Shown in pieces: positions 35,458-45,027 of a DNA stretch of 64,000 nucleotides (its first letter is position 1; every line of letters starts with the position of its first letter). The position numbers and the translations under genes are program-made. The notes beneath the pieces are model-generated. The model was not told where the DNA came from and made no database searches. It saw only the letters and a program-made list of their open reading frames with translations. This stretch comes from Oceanobacillus luteolus (lineage in GTDB: Bacteria; Bacillota; Bacilli; Bacillales; Amphibacillaceae), in NCBI RefSeq assembly GCF_023715655.1, contig NZ_JAMBON010000004.1, positions 62,001-126,000 of the forward strand. The letters run 5' to 3'.

Positions 35458-36015
35458 CTATTTAATAAAGCCATTTTCAGTGATCAAATGTTTAACTGGA
35501 ACGTCAAACGCTTCATTTGGCAGTTCTTCCATCAACTGTCCAGAATAAAGGATAGAGACTGTATCCCTTGAAAAGTCTGCAAGGAATCGATCATAATATC
35601 CACCACCAAAGCCAACTCGATAACCTCTTTTGTCATACAAAAGACCCGGGACAATGATTAAGTCAATGACATCTTTTTCTACCTTTGTGGTTTTATCGGG
35701 ATTCGGTTCCATCAGGTTAAAGAAACTTTCTTCCAATTGATCGAAATTCTCCAACTGGTAAAAATCAAGCTTCTTCGCATCTGGAATACATTTAGGAACA
35801 ACAATCGTTTTTCCATCTAGCCATCCTTTACGGATGATTGGTTCTGTATCCCATTCAAAACCGCCTGAAACAGTGATTCCAATTGTATCCGCCTGCTTCC
35901 AGAAATTTGATGAAGTCAAATGTTCGACTAATTGTCCACCTATTTTCGACCTTGTGTTGTCATCCATTCCAGTTAATATATCTTTTGCCTGCTTTCTTAA
36001 GGCTTTCTTATCCAT
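35458..36015 (-). CDS. fau: 5-formyltetrahydrofolate cyclo-ligase
   Basis: Converts 5-formyl-THF to 5,10-methenyl-THF using ATP, returning stored folate to the one-carbon pool. The family motif RVGFGGGYYDRFL near residue 135 and the N-terminal KKALRKQAK are visible. 185 aa. It lies 12 bases after fhs on the same strand, so the two folate genes form an operon. In several bacteria this enzyme gene is next to the 6S RNA gene; here it is not. Confidence 0.93.
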   Translation of the reverse strand: MDKKALRKQAKDILTGMDDNTRSKIGGQLVEHLTSSNFWKQADTIGITVSGGFEWDTEPIIRKGWLDGKTIVVPKCIPDAKKLDFYQLENFDQLEESFFNLMEPNPDKTTKVEKDVIDLIIVPGLLYDKRGYRVGFGGGYYDRFLADFSRDTVSILYSGQLMEELPNEAFDVPVKHLITENGFIK

Positions 36016-36027
36016 TGCAGTCCCCCC

Positions 36028-37704
36028 TTAGAATAATCCGATAATATTACCTTCAGGAGTAACATCAATATTTTCTGCTGCCGGCTTCTTCGGTAATCCT
36101 GGCATCGTCATCACTCTACCTGTAAGAGCAACAAGGAATCCTGCTCCAGCTGATACTTTCACCTTTTGAATGGTGATATCAAAATTCTCTGGCGCACCTA
36201 ACAAGCTTGGATCATCAGAAAGGGAATATTGTGTTTTTGCCATACAAACTGGTAATTTGCCATAACCTAAGTTCTCTAGACGAGCAATTTCACGTTCCGC
36301 TTCTTTGGATAGTTCAATTCCTTTTCCACCATAAACCTTCTGTACTAGTTTTTCAATTTTCGCTGTAATGGAATCCTCTAAATCATACGGATGGTGTAGC
36401 GTGCTTTCTGTTTCACAAAGCTTCACAACTTCATGAGCAAGTTCTTCTGCACCTTTTCCACCTTCAGCCCACACGTTGGAGAGAACGACACGGACTCCGA
36501 TTTCCTCACATTTTTTCTTAATGACATTAATCTCTGCTTCCGTATCTGTCGGAAATTTATTAATCGCTACAACAGAAGGAATGCCAAAGACTTCTTGCAT
36601 ATTTTCAATATGTTTCAACAGATTCGGCAAGCCTAACTCGACAGCTTGGACATTTTCATTGTTTAAGTCCGTTTTAGCCACTCCACCATGCATTTTCAAA
36701 GCACGGACAGTTGCTACAATCACTGCTGCGTCTGGTGCAATTCCAGCCATTCTGCTCTTAATATCGATAAACTTCTCTGCACCAAGATCTGCACCGAAAC
36801 CAGCTTCTGTAACAGTATAATCAGCGTATTTGAGAGCAAGTTTTGTTGCCATGATACTATTACAGCCATGAGCGATATTAGCAAACGGGCCCCCATGGAT
36901 TAAGGCAGGCGTTTTTTCCAATGTTTGTACGAGATTTGGCTTTAATGCGTCTTTTAGGAGAGCTGCCATTGCTCCATGCGCATTCAACTCACCGGCAGTC
37001 ACCGGCTCATCTTGATAAGTATAGCCAACAATGATATTCTTCAATTTTTCCTTCAGTTCTTCGAGATTGTTTGCGAGACAAAGGATAGCCATGATTTCAG
37101 AAGCAACGGTTATATCAAAACCATCTTCACGCGGAGTTCCATTTTTCTCTCCGTTCAGGCCGATTACAATATGACGCAGCTGTCTGTCATTCATGTCGAC
37201 GACCCTTTTCCAAGTGATTTTTCTCGTATCAATGTTTAATGTATTACCTTGGTGGATATGGTTATCCAACATTGCAGCAAGAAGGTTATTCGCAGCACTG
37301 ATCGCATGAAAATCACCAGTAAAATGGAGATTGATATCTTGCATCGGCACGACTTGGGCATATCCCCCACCTGCTGCTCCACCCTTCATCCCAAAGACTG
37401 GGCCAAGGGAAGGCTCGCGTAATGCAATCATCGTTTTCTTTCCAATCCGGTTCAAACCGTCACCCAACCCCACAGATGTTGTCGTTTTCCCTTCTCCAGC
37501 AGCAGTCGGGTTAATAGCAGACACGAGGATAAGCTTACCATCAGGTTTGTCACTCATCTTTTCGAAAGCTGTAAAATTCACTTTTGCTTTATAATTCCCG
37601 TAAAGTTCCAAATCCTCTGCAGCAAAACCAGCCTGCTCCGCAATTTCTTTAATTGGTGCCAATTCCGCCGATTCTGCGATTTCAATATCTGTTTTGTATG
37701 TCAT
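36028..37704 (-). CDS. fhs: Formate-tetrahydrofolate ligase
   Basis: ATP-dependent synthesis of 10-formyl-THF from formate and THF. The nucleotide-binding segment [20 protein letters not shown] near residue 67 and [22 protein letters not shown] near 95 are diagnostic. 558 aa is the normal length; AAGGAGGGATATGTT precedes the ATG. It forms an operon with fau. No folate riboswitch was recognised in the 100-base gap upstream. Confidence 0.96.
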   Translation of the reverse strand: MTYKTDIEIAESAELAPIKEIAEQAGFAAEDLELYGNYKAKVNFTAFEKMSDKPDGKLILVSAINPTAAGEGKTTTSVGLGDGLNRIGKKTMIALREPSLGPVFGMKGGAAGGGYAQVVPMQDINLHFTGDFHAISAANNLLAAMLDNHIHQGNTLNIDTRKITWKRVVDMNDRQLRHIVIGLNGEKNGTPREDGFDITVASEIMAILCLANNLEELKEKLKNIIVGYTYQDEPVTAGELNAHGAMAALLKDALKPNLVQTLEKTPALIHGGPFANIAHGCNSIMATKLALKYADYTVTEAGFGADLGAEKFIDIKSRMAGIAPDAAVIVATVRALKMHGGVAKTDLNNENVQAVELGLPNLLKHIENMQEVFGIPSVVAINKFPTDTEAEINVIKKKCEEIGVRVVLSNVWAEGGKGAEELAHEVVKLCETESTLHHPYDLEDSITAKIEKLVQKVYGGKGIELSKEAEREIARLENLGYGKLPVCMAKTQYSLSDDPSLLGAPENFDITIQKVKVSAGAGFLVALTGRVMTMPGLPKKPAAENIDVTPEGNIIGLF

Positions 37705-37807
37705 AACATATCCCTCCTTTTTTCTTTTTATTTTTTTATGGAGTCAATAGGAACAACACTCAATTTTGAAATTTTCCAAAAAATGACATTGTCCTATTTT
37801 TAATAAG

Positions 37808-38290
37808 TTAATTTTTTAATGCCATTCGTATCGTATGTAAGGTATGACCATCTAATTCATTGTCAAACTCAGAAATCATTTGAAATCCTTTTTTCTTATA
37901 AAAGTTCAATGCATTCTCATTTTTGCGCTCGACATGAAGTGTGATTTCTTTTGCACCCAACTTTTCCATACCGATATTCAAAAGTCTGCTGCCAATTCCT
38001 TTACTTTGATATTCAGGTAATATGTAAATTGCATGTAAATGGCACTTTTTATCCGATTGTACTTTGGAATAGTTTGCAAAACCGACGATGTTCCCTTCCA
38101 CTTCTGCTATAAAAATATAAGTCTTCCTTCGCCTTTTTAGTAACATTTTATCACTATAGGCCTTTGATAGGAAGCTCTCTTGGATATCCACCGGAATAAT
38201 CCCAGCATAGGTTGCATTCCAGCTTGTCTTTGCAACAGTTTGCACGGCTGCAACATCTCTTCTTTTCATTTTTCGGATGCGTACGCTCAT
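37808..38290 (-). CDS. GNAT family N-acetyltransferase
   Basis: 160 aa. Acetyl-CoA-binding motif A is YQSKGIGSRLLNIG near residue 97 and motif B is NENALNFYKKKGF near 127. It resembles RimI-like or small-molecule acetyltransferases; the substrate cannot be assigned. AAGGTGATAAA precedes the ATG. It is downstream of a tiny membrane protein gene on the same strand. Confidence 0.85.
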   Translation of the reverse strand: MSVRIRKMKRRDVAAVQTVAKTSWNATYAGIIPVDIQESFLSKAYSDKMLLKRRRKTYIFIAEVEGNIVGFANYSKVQSDKKCHLHAIYILPEYQSKGIGSRLLNIGMEKLGAKEITLHVERKNENALNFYKKKGFQMISEFDNELDGHTLHTIRMALKN

Positions 38291-38324
38291 TTTATCACCT
38301 TGCCGTCTAAATTAACCATATCGA

Positions 38325-38489
38325 TTATTTTTTATCTTTCATTCTCTCTGCATGATATTTCTCTAAAATTACCCTTCCGACTTCCGAGGAGTCCAGTCCT
38401 TTTTTAACAGCTGCTGCAATAACGAAATAAAGAACAATAAAAGGTACAATATATATAAATAATTGCATTAATGTCACTAAGAAATCCAT
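38325..38489 (-). CDS. Small single-helix membrane protein, 54 aa
   Basis: An ATG at 38487-38489 with a strong AGGAGGAGG ribosome site opens a 54-aa frame: one hydrophobic helix (about residues 4-27, VTLMQLFIYIVPFIVLYFVI), then a basic tail GLDSSEVGRVILEKYHAERM ending in Lys. The layout (one helix plus a short cytoplasmic amphipathic tail) resembles small membrane regulators, but I do not recognise the family. It lies 34 bases upstream of the GNAT gene and may be co-transcribed. Confidence 0.75.
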   Translation of the reverse strand: MDFLVTLMQLFIYIVPFIVLYFVIAAAVKKGLDSSEVGRVILEKYHAERMKDKK

Positions 38490-38563
38490 ATGTATTTCCT
38501 CCTCCTTTCTATTATACTTGTTTCTTTATAACGGTTCCATGTTTGGTTATAGCAATCTTTTTT

Positions 38564-39118
38564 TCAAGACCAATAATCAGGGTCGGACATGCGCAGCTCT
38601 TCTACAATATCATCTAGATCCAACGGAGTGATTAAATAGATCGGATAATCTTCAGATATTTTCTTTGCTGCATCATAGAAATATTTCACACTGCCAGGGA
38701 ATTCTTCGTCCATTAAGATCAAGCTTGCATCACTTTTTTCAACAAACCATTGATTCTTTGCACGAAATTGATATGGTCCTTTGTAATCCCCAATATAAAT
38801 AGGTTTGTAGAAATCAGCGACCATAATTATTTCCTGATATTTCTCCTGCAGTCCTTTCGGCCAACGCTTGTCCTGATTTTCAAATGCAGGAAACACAGCC
38901 AAATTGATGTCGTATTCTTCTTTTAAGTCCAGGACAATTTCAGCTGTCCAAAGCTCAACTCCCATTTGCCCCGATACAATTACCCACTCCAAGCCTTCTT
39001 CGATAAATTGTTTGATTCTTTTTTCGATAGCCGTTTTGATAATATGAACTTTCGGATCATTTTCTTTAAAGATGCCGAGTTCCAAGGATTTATAGCCTGT
39101 CACATGGAGTACTTTCAT
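38564..39118 (-). CDS. ypsA: SLOG-domain protein YpsA
   Basis: 184 aa, DUF1273/YpsA family of the SLOG superfamily, predicted to bind nucleotides or NAD-like ligands. VIVSGQMGVELW near residue 47 and the start MKVLHVTGYKSLELGIF are characteristic. In Firmicutes YpsA has been linked to cell division control, often beside gpsB; gpsB is not seen here. The ATG at 39116-39118 with GAGGTGAATGTA is chosen over a longer frame lacking a site. Confidence 0.9.
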   Translation of the reverse strand: MKVLHVTGYKSLELGIFKENDPKVHIIKTAIEKRIKQFIEEGLEWVIVSGQMGVELWTAEIVLDLKEEYDINLAVFPAFENQDKRWPKGLQEKYQEIIMVADFYKPIYIGDYKGPYQFRAKNQWFVEKSDASLILMDEEFPGSVKYFYDAAKKISEDYPIYLITPLDLDDIVEELRMSDPDYWS

Positions 39119-39142
39119 TACATTCACCTCATGCGTACAATA

Positions 39143-39177
39143 TAAAAATAGGCTGGAAACGTTATTGTTCCAGCCTA
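39143..39177 (-). terminator. Terminator after cotD
   Basis: TAGGCTGGAA (39149-39158) pairs with TTCCAGCCTA (39168-39177); T tract on the minus strand. Confidence 0.9.
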
Positions 39178-39191
39178 ATCCTACTACTATA

Positions 39192-39623
39192 TTAACACCA
39201 TTTCCCATGCTTATTCCAGTTTTTGCCGTGATGCATTCCGTAACCAGGTTGAGTAGCTCCCATTACTTGCCCTGGTCCTTGACCCATTCCGTATCCTGGT
39301 TGCATAGCGCCCATTACTTGCCCTGGTCCCATGCCATAACCTGGACCCATACAGCCAGGGCTAAACGCTCCTGCTACTTGGTTTGGAGTAGACGGGACTT
39401 CGAAAGACCCTCCGTATTGATCGACACTGTTAAATGTGTTTTGTACTGAAGTAGAGTGCGGAAAGAAATGTTTATTCTTTTGTAAATGATGATTCATAAC
39501 TGTTGTGTGCGATGGATGAACATGATTTACAGTGCTTTCAGAGAACTGATTGACGCAATTATGCTTTGTTGGGTGTACAATTGTACATTCATGACAGCCA
39601 CAGTGACGTCCATGACGACGCAT
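39192..39623 (-). CDS. cotD: CotD-family spore coat protein
   Basis: 143 aa, His- and Cys-rich. The N-terminal part follows CotD: CTIVHPTKHNC, HVHPSHTTVMNHH, then HFFPHSTSV. The second half is a lineage-specific Gly/Met/Pro repeat (PGYGMGPGQVMGA and variants, three copies, about 95-130). CotD is an inner-coat protein of Bacillus spores. AAAGGGGATAATCTT precedes the ATG and a sigma-K-type promoter lies upstream. It shows that the organism forms endospores. Confidence 0.88.
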   Translation of the reverse strand: MRRHGRHCGCHECTIVHPTKHNCVNQFSESTVNHVHPSHTTVMNHHLQKNKHFFPHSTSVQNTFNSVDQYGGSFEVPSTPNQVAGAFSPGCMGPGYGMGPGQVMGAMQPGYGMGQGPGQVMGATQPGYGMHHGKNWNKHGKWC

Positions 39624-39656
39624 AAGATTATCCCCTTTCTGTTATAGATTCACTAC

Positions 39657-39686
39657 TAACCTATGACAGCCGCCAAGGAGATGTAT
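39657..39686 (-). promoter_or_regulatory. Sigma-K-type promoter of cotD
   Basis: On the minus strand CATAGGTTA (39657-39665) fits the -10 form CATANNNTA, with AC (39683-39684) 17 bases upstream, as in the mACm-N16/17-CATANNNTA consensus. Late mother-cell expression fits a coat protein. Confidence 0.65.
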
Positions 39687-39764
39687 AAGCAAGTACCCAG
39701 CTATAGAGGAAATATATGCTAATGCCCCTTATTCCGCAAGTCCGTTTTTTGCATTAACTATTCA

Positions 39765-40541
39765 TCAATAATGGGCTAAGAGTCCTTTTTGCATCGCAAC
39801 TCTTTCACAATATATAAATATAGCAAGACCTAAAACAAAGTAAAATAGAGCATTGACTATCAATACAACAAAATCATATACTGCAAACTGGGAAAGACCC
39901 ACTCCATGAATCATTACCTCACGGACCATATCAATCCCTTTGACAAATGGCAAGAACTGGATGATTGGTGATAATGATATGGGAATGAAAGTAAGTGCCA
40001 TTAATATAAACTGGAGGATTTGTAAAAAAGCTTGGATTTGTTTAACAATGATGGTTATCCCCGCAATAATAAAACTGATTCCAAACATACCAATAAGGGT
40101 TAATAACATAATTGGAGCAAGAGTGACAACATCAACATTCAACCACTGTCCTGCTGTTGCCATAGATATATGCAGCAGTATAATAACGATGATCAAATTA
40201 ATAATGGTTGTTGATATCAACCGTACAGCCATTATCCGCCAAATACCCATTGGAGACATGGAAAGTTGCTCTAGTGTACCTCGCATAGCCTCGTTAAGTA
40301 TTTCATAACCAATACTATTAATGATTGAAAATGCTAAAAACCAAAAAATATAGTTTACAATCACATATTGAGTATTTGCATCCTGGGTGGTAGGATCTCC
40401 AACAATCTGGATGACTCCAAACAAACCGAGGAAAATGATATAAAATGTTAATATCATCGCAATCGTATTCGGCAAATACCGCTTTAATTCCAAGTATTCC
40501 TTTTTCAAGTTTGCTTTAAGAAGATTGAGCCAGGCTGCCAT
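39765..40541 (-). CDS. ABC-2 type transporter permease
   Basis: 258-aa membrane subunit with six helices and no large external domain. EAMRGTLEQLSMSPMG near residue 85 is the usual amphipathic coupling segment of ABC-2 permeases. It begins 26 bases inside the ATPase gene end, so the two are translationally coupled and form one exporter (NatAB/drug-exporter class). Substrate unknown. Confidence 0.85.
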   Translation of the reverse strand: MAAWLNLLKANLKKEYLELKRYLPNTIAMILTFYIIFLGLFGVIQIVGDPTTQDANTQYVIVNYIFWFLAFSIINSIGYEILNEAMRGTLEQLSMSPMGIWRIMAVRLISTTIINLIIVIILLHISMATAGQWLNVDVVTLAPIMLLTLIGMFGISFIIAGITIIVKQIQAFLQILQFILMALTFIPISLSPIIQFLPFVKGIDMVREVMIHGVGLSQFAVYDFVVLIVNALFYFVLGLAIFIYCERVAMQKGLLAHY

Positions 40542-41502
40542 TTCCCTTCTCCCCCTTTAGTATTTTCATAAATATCTGTTCAAAATTCACCATTTCCCTG
40601 TCAATTGACTCTACCGGAGTATTTGCTAGCTTTAATATATCAAACAGCTCATATATCTCTTCATTTCCCAGTAAATCAACTTCTAATGAGGATTGGTAGC
40701 GATCGGGTTCGTATTTATAGGTAGGGAATATCTGAATTAACTTATCCTGTTGCTCATTTGTCAATGTAGTTCCAAGTGCAAGTTTATATGTCCTTACTTC
40801 AAATAATTTCAGTAAATTTTCGATCCGATCATTAATAACGATCTTTCCTTTATTTATGATTACAGTACGCTCACAAATATCTTGAATAACATCCATATCA
40901 TGTGAACTGATTATAATTGTTTTATTATATTTTTTAACAATTTCCTTTAACATACCCCTTATTTCATAGCTTGTTTCCACATCAATTCCTAAAGTAGGTT
41001 CGTCCAGTAAGATCACTTCCGTATCCGCAAGCATTGCCACAGCAATAGCCAGCTTTTGTTGCATTCCACGGGAAAGACGATTAACAAGCTCATGTTCCTT
41101 TTCTTTTAAACGGAAGTTCTTAAGTAACTCTTCAATCCTCTCTCTTACTTCTCGTTTGCTTTCTCCCCTGTTTCCTGCAAAGTATTCCAGATTTTCTCTA
41201 ACCGTCAGACGCCAATACAGATTCCGGTTCCCCTCTAGTACAGCACTGATATGCTTTAGCGCCTTTAACCTTTTCTGTTTATTATCAATCCCTTTAATCG
41301 TGATTGCTCCAGAGTCTGGACGCAACAAGCCACATATCATTTTAATTGTAGTTGTCTTCCCTGCCCCATTAGGCCCGAGCAGTCCAAGTATCTCCCCAGG
41401 ATAAACTTCAAAAGACACATCTGTCACCGCATGGACCAGTTCCCCTGTTTTTCGCTTTTTATACGTTTTATTGAGGTTATGTACCTCCACAATTGCTTCC
41501 AC
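40516..41502 (-). CDS. ABC transporter ATPase
   Basis: 328-aa nucleotide-binding subunit of the ABC-2 class. Walker A GPNGAGKTT near residue 45, signature LSRGMQQKL near 143, Walker B VILLDEP near 162, H-loop SSHD. The signature begins LSRG rather than LSGG, common in this class. A C-terminal extension of about 80 residues follows the fold. It shares an operon with the overlapping permease gene; no regulator gene is adjacent. Confidence 0.88.
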   Translation of the reverse strand: MEAIVEVHNLNKTYKKRKTGELVHAVTDVSFEVYPGEILGLLGPNGAGKTTTIKMICGLLRPDSGAITIKGIDNKQKRLKALKHISAVLEGNRNLYWRLTVRENLEYFAGNRGESKREVRERIEELLKNFRLKEKEHELVNRLSRGMQQKLAIAVAMLADTEVILLDEPTLGIDVETSYEIRGMLKEIVKKYNKTIIISSHDMDVIQDICERTVIINKGKIVINDRIENLLKLFEVRTYKLALGTTLTNEQQDKLIQIFPTYKYEPDRYQSSLEVDLLGNEEIYELFDILKLANTPVESIDREMVNFEQIFMKILKGEKGNGSLAQSS

Positions 41503-41585
41503 CGTTTTAACCCCTTTCGAAATAATCTAACTTTATTTTAGAATACTCTCCTACATCCTCCTACAACCCTAAGCAGTAAATAATC

Positions 41586-42194
41586 TCAACCTTCGGACCG
41601 ATGTGACTTACTGTAGAATATCGGTCCATCATAAACATGTGTATGATATTCTCCCGATTCACCAAGGGGACAAACATCATACGTTTGGATATCACGAATG
41701 AAGTTCATATCCACCTCTCGGCCAACCCATTCCTTTGGGAGCTTTTCCTCATCCACTTTAATCACTCTGCTCTTGAAACCAGAAGCGACAAAATCATATA
41801 GCAATTGAATTGCTTTATCCTGATCCGTCCACAATGGATACAGCGACTTCAAGTCAACAGATTTTGCCAACTCTTCTCCCCACTTGCGATGCCCTTCCAG
41901 ATAGATATCTCCATAAGCTATCGCTTCGAGCTTGTATATATGCTTTAACTCCATTAATTTTTGCTTATAATCTGTTGTATAACTTTCAAAATCGGTAACA
42001 ACCAATTCAAGCGGTATGCCTAATTGATTTGCTTGTTGTTTTAAGCGCTCCAATTTTTCTCCATGTGCAACAGTCTCCCCATTCTCTTTCCATATTGTTG
42101 TAATGAGGCAAGCAGCCGAAATTCCTTGCTCCTTTAATCTGTATAAAGCAAAAGTCGAGTCCTTTCCTCCACTGAATGATAACCCTGTTCTCAA
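41586..42194 (-). CDS. Dph6-like PP-loop ATPase
   Basis: 202-aa adenine nucleotide alpha-hydrolase of the diphthine-ammonia ligase (Dph6) family. N-terminal PP-loop SGGKDSTFAL (about 8-17), middle AIAYGDIYLEGHRKW and C-terminal CPLGESGEYHTHVYDGP are all present. Bacteria lack diphthamide, so the true amidation or thiolation substrate is unknown. The TTG start follows AGGAGGG. It is a single gene between the exporter and mscL. Confidence 0.85.
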   Translation of the reverse strand: MRTGLSFSGGKDSTFALYRLKEQGISAACLITTIWKENGETVAHGEKLERLKQQANQLGIPLELVVTDFESYTTDYKQKLMELKHIYKLEAIAYGDIYLEGHRKWGEELAKSVDLKSLYPLWTDQDKAIQLLYDFVASGFKSRVIKVDEEKLPKEWVGREVDMNFIRDIQTYDVCPLGESGEYHTHVYDGPIFYSKSHRSEG

Positions 42195-42305
42195 TACAAA
42201 TCCCTCCTATGTCTTCATTACGGATGATGCAATCAAAAGGTTTCCATTTTAAAAAGGCCAAACTAGGTAGCTTTAATCACATACCCACTCTGACCTTCTG
42301 TGCAT

Positions 42306-42686
42306 TTATATTTTTTGGTTTTGTTCTTTCAATAAATCTCTGATCTCCGTCAACAGTTCTTGCTGAGCATCCACTTTTTCTTCCACTTCCTCTACTTCTT
42401 TCCGTTTAAACTTATTTAAAAAGCGAATCGCTAAAAAGATAGAAAAAGCAATGATTAAAAAGTCAACAAACGACTGGATAAATATTCCATACTTTATCTC
42501 TGCATCACCGAGGCTAATTGTTAATCCGGTAAAATCAATACCGCCAGCGAGCATTCCGATAAGTGGTGTAATAATATGTTCAACAAATGAAGACACAATT
42601 GCATTAAATGCTGTTCCTATCACTACAGCTACCGCAAGATCAATGATATTCCCTTGAAAAGCAAATTCCTTAAATTCTCTCCACAT
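42306..42686 (-). CDS. mscL: Large-conductance mechanosensitive channel MscL
   Basis: Pressure-release channel that opens under hypo-osmotic shock. 126 aa with N-terminal amphipathic WREFKEFAFQGNIIDLAVAVVIGTAF, two membrane helices, and a C-terminal coiled region (EEVEEKVDAQQELLTEIRDLL). I start at ATG 42684-42686, which gives the canonical N terminus; the longer frame adds 22 residues without a ribosome site. Useful in a salt-tolerant organism. Confidence 0.95.
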   Translation of the reverse strand: MWREFKEFAFQGNIIDLAVAVVIGTAFNAIVSSFVEHIITPLIGMLAGGIDFTGLTISLGDAEIKYGIFIQSFVDFLIIAFSIFLAIRFLNKFKRKEVEEVEEKVDAQQELLTEIRDLLKEQNQKI

Positions 42687-42811
42687 ACTTGTCAACCCCA
42701 ATTCATATGTCATTCTTTTAGTAAAGATAACATAACTCAGTATAATGCACATCTCTCAAACCGAAAATAGTTCTATGGTATCATAGATAGTAAGTAGAAT
42801 AAGGAGATGAA

Positions 42812-44563
42812 GTGAAGTTGTTAAAGGACAATCGATTCAGAGGGTTAACCGCCAATGATGTAAAACAGGATTTGATGGCGGGTATTACAGTTGGGATTGT
42901 CGCTATTCCTCTTGGAATGGCATTTGCAATTGCTTCAGGGGTGAAACCGGAATACGGTTTATACACTACTGTGATTGCAGGGATATTGGTTGCTTTATTT
43001 GGAGGGTCGAGATATCAAATTGCAGGTCCAACCGGTGCCTTCATCCCAATCTTGCTTGCGATTGTTTTGGAATTTGGCTATGAAGATCTGCTGATTGCCG
43101 GATTCATGGCCGGTATTATGCTCATGTTGATGGGCTTTTTTAAATTCGGTAATTTAATCAAATTCATTCCCCGGTCTGTAACCATTGGGTTTACTGCGGG
43201 GATAGCGGTGATCATTTTCGCCGGACAAATTGAGAACTTTTTAGGGTTAGAAGGAATGGAGAAAAAAGAATATTTCCATGAAACGATGATCCAAATATTT
43301 GAGAGGCTCCCTACCCTTAATTTGTACAGCATCTTAGTCGCTGTGTTAGGTGTTCTTATTCTCATTCTTGTACCGAGATATTTTCCACGTGTTCCCGTTT
43401 TATTAGTCGCACTAATCATTCCTGCATGTATTGCTTACATATTCTTTCCGGGAAAAGTGGAAACAATCGGTTCAGCATTTGGTGGTATTTCCCAAAGTCT
43501 ACCGACTCTACAGTTTCCTGAATTAACATGGGATAAAATCGTTACTTTGCTCCAACCAGCTTTTGTTATAGCAATGCTTGGTGGTATTGAATCATTACTA
43601 TCTGCGGTTGTAGCGGATGGAATGACCGGCAAAAGACATAATTCGAATCGTGAACTCATTGGGCAAGGACTTGCCAATGTTGTCACGCCACTTTTCGGTG
43701 GTATTCCTGCAACTGGAGCAATTGCCCGAACGGCAACCAACATTAAAAGTGGTGCTGTCAGTCCCCTTTCCGGTGTGTTCCAAGGGATATTCGTTCTAGT
43801 TACGATTTTGGCACTTGCGCCATTCGCATCCCATATTCCATTAGCTAGTATGGCTCCAATACTAATGCGGGTCGCAATCAATATGAGTGAACATAAATCA
43901 TTTGCTCATATCGTTAAATTAAGAACCAGTGATTCACTCGTCTTGGCCGTCACTTTCTTGTTAACTGTATTTGTTAATTTAACGGTTGCCGTCCAATTCG
44001 GTTTGCTCCTCGCCATGTTTTCTTTCGTTAAACGGATGAGTGAAGTGGTGGGAGTCGAGAAGGTAATTCCTACCCGTTTAAAAGAAGAAGAAAATTCCAA
44101 AGGATTGCAGTCAATTTGTCCAAAGATCGCCTTCTTTACTATTGAAGGACCATTGTTTTTTGGAGCAGCAGACAAATTTGAATCCATGATTACGAGATCC
44201 ATCAATAAAAAACCGAGCGTGCTGATTTTGAAGATGAAGCATGTTTCCTATATTGATGCAACAGGAGGCAATAACTTAGCCTCATTGATCCGCGATTTCA
44301 AGAAAACTGGTGGAACGACCTTACTTGCAGAAATGAATGATGACGTCTTAAATACGATTAAAAATAGTGGTCTATATGAAGAAATCGGTGAAAAGAACAT
44401 TTTCAGTGATGCAAGTAAAGCTGTCGACTACAGTTTAAATCTAATCAATGTAAATAAATGTTCCCGTTGTGGCAAAAAAGGCGCGACTACCTGCCAAGTC
44501 TATCTGGAAAGTCAACAACTCCGCTCTCAAGCTGATAGAGCGGAACATGGTGTAGTGAACTAG
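42812..44563 (+). CDS. SulP family anion transporter with STAS domain
   Basis: 583-aa inorganic anion transporter (sulfate, bicarbonate or related). About 12 helices (25-420) including IAIPLGMAFAIASGVKPEYGLY-like and AGPTGAFIPI segments, and a C-terminal STAS domain (about 440-545) with IDATGGNNLASL. An additional cysteine-bearing tail (NKCSRCGKKGATTCQVYL) follows STAS and is not part of the standard fold. GTG start after AAGGAGATGAA. Specificity cannot be told; no sulfate-assimilation genes are nearby. Confidence 0.88.
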   Translation: MKLLKDNRFRGLTANDVKQDLMAGITVGIVAIPLGMAFAIASGVKPEYGLYTTVIAGILVALFGGSRYQIAGPTGAFIPILLAIVLEFGYEDLLIAGFMAGIMLMLMGFFKFGNLIKFIPRSVTIGFTAGIAVIIFAGQIENFLGLEGMEKKEYFHETMIQIFERLPTLNLYSILVAVLGVLILILVPRYFPRVPVLLVALIIPACIAYIFFPGKVETIGSAFGGISQSLPTLQFPELTWDKIVTLLQPAFVIAMLGGIESLLSAVVADGMTGKRHNSNRELIGQGLANVVTPLFGGIPATGAIARTATNIKSGAVSPLSGVFQGIFVLVTILALAPFASHIPLASMAPILMRVAINMSEHKSFAHIVKLRTSDSLVLAVTFLLTVFVNLTVAVQFGLLLAMFSFVKRMSEVVGVEKVIPTRLKEEENSKGLQSICPKIAFFTIEGPLFFGAADKFESMITRSINKKPSVLILKMKHVSYIDATGGNNLASLIRDFKKTGGTTLLAEMNDDVLNTIKNSGLYEEIGEKNIFSDASKAVDYSLNLINVNKCSRCGKKGATTCQVYLESQQLRSQADRAEHGVVN

Positions 44564-44595
44564 TCCTACATTTTTAAAAAGTTTTAGATATGAAT

Positions 44596-44624
44596 TTGCA
44601 TTTCTCTCACACTCATGCTATACT
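44596..44624 (+). promoter_or_regulatory. Promoter of the cold-shock gene
   Basis: TTGCAT (44596-44601) and TATACT (44619-44624) with a 17-base spacer. Transcription from about 44631 would give a leader of about 116 bases, typical of temperature-regulated csp mRNAs. Confidence 0.65.
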
Positions 44625-44746
44625 AAATGTATTATTTTCGTTCGGTGAATAAAAGGATAGAAGTAACACAGTGTTGTTTCGTCTTGAATTGGTAACTTGA
44701 ACAAAAATAGTAATAAACGTGCTACAAGCACATGGAGGTTTTTTTA

Positions 44747-44947
44747 ATGAACACAGGTTCAGTAAAATGGTTTAACGCAGACAAAGGTTTCGGATTTATC
44801 GAAGTTGAAGGTGGAGACGATGTATTCGTACACTTCTCAGCAATTCAAGGCGAAGGCTTCAAAACTTTAGAAGAAGGTCAACAAGTTTCTTTCGATATCG
44901 AAGAAGGAAGCCGTGGACCACAAGCAGCTAACGTTACTAAATTATAA
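44747..44947 (+). CDS. Cold-shock protein (CspB/CspD type)
   Basis: 66-aa single-strand nucleic acid chaperone. The two RNA-binding motifs KGFGFI and VFVHF are intact and the full length is standard. The ATG at 44747 follows GGAGG by 8 bases; an upstream in-frame start covers the ribosome site and is rejected. The long leader suggests post-transcriptional cold control. A strong terminator follows. Confidence 0.95.
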   Translation: MNTGSVKWFNADKGFGFIEVEGGDDVFVHFSAIQGEGFKTLEEGQQVSFDIEEGSRGPQAANVTKL

Positions 44948-44962
44948 TATTTAGTGATTAGC

Positions 44963-44998
44963 GAAAAAAATCTTCCTGTTCGCAGGAAGATTTTTTTG
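44963..44998 (+). terminator. Terminator after csp
   Basis: AAAAAAATCTTCCTG pairs with CAGGAAGATTTTTTT around a short loop, ending in seven T. Confidence 0.95.
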
Positions 44999-45027
44999 TT
45001 TCCAATTTAAATATCAAAGAATTCCTT

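Noticed and set aside
37705-37807. Folate (THF) riboswitch before fhs
   Set aside because: The short leader shows no matching conserved core; only a weak inverted pair was seen.
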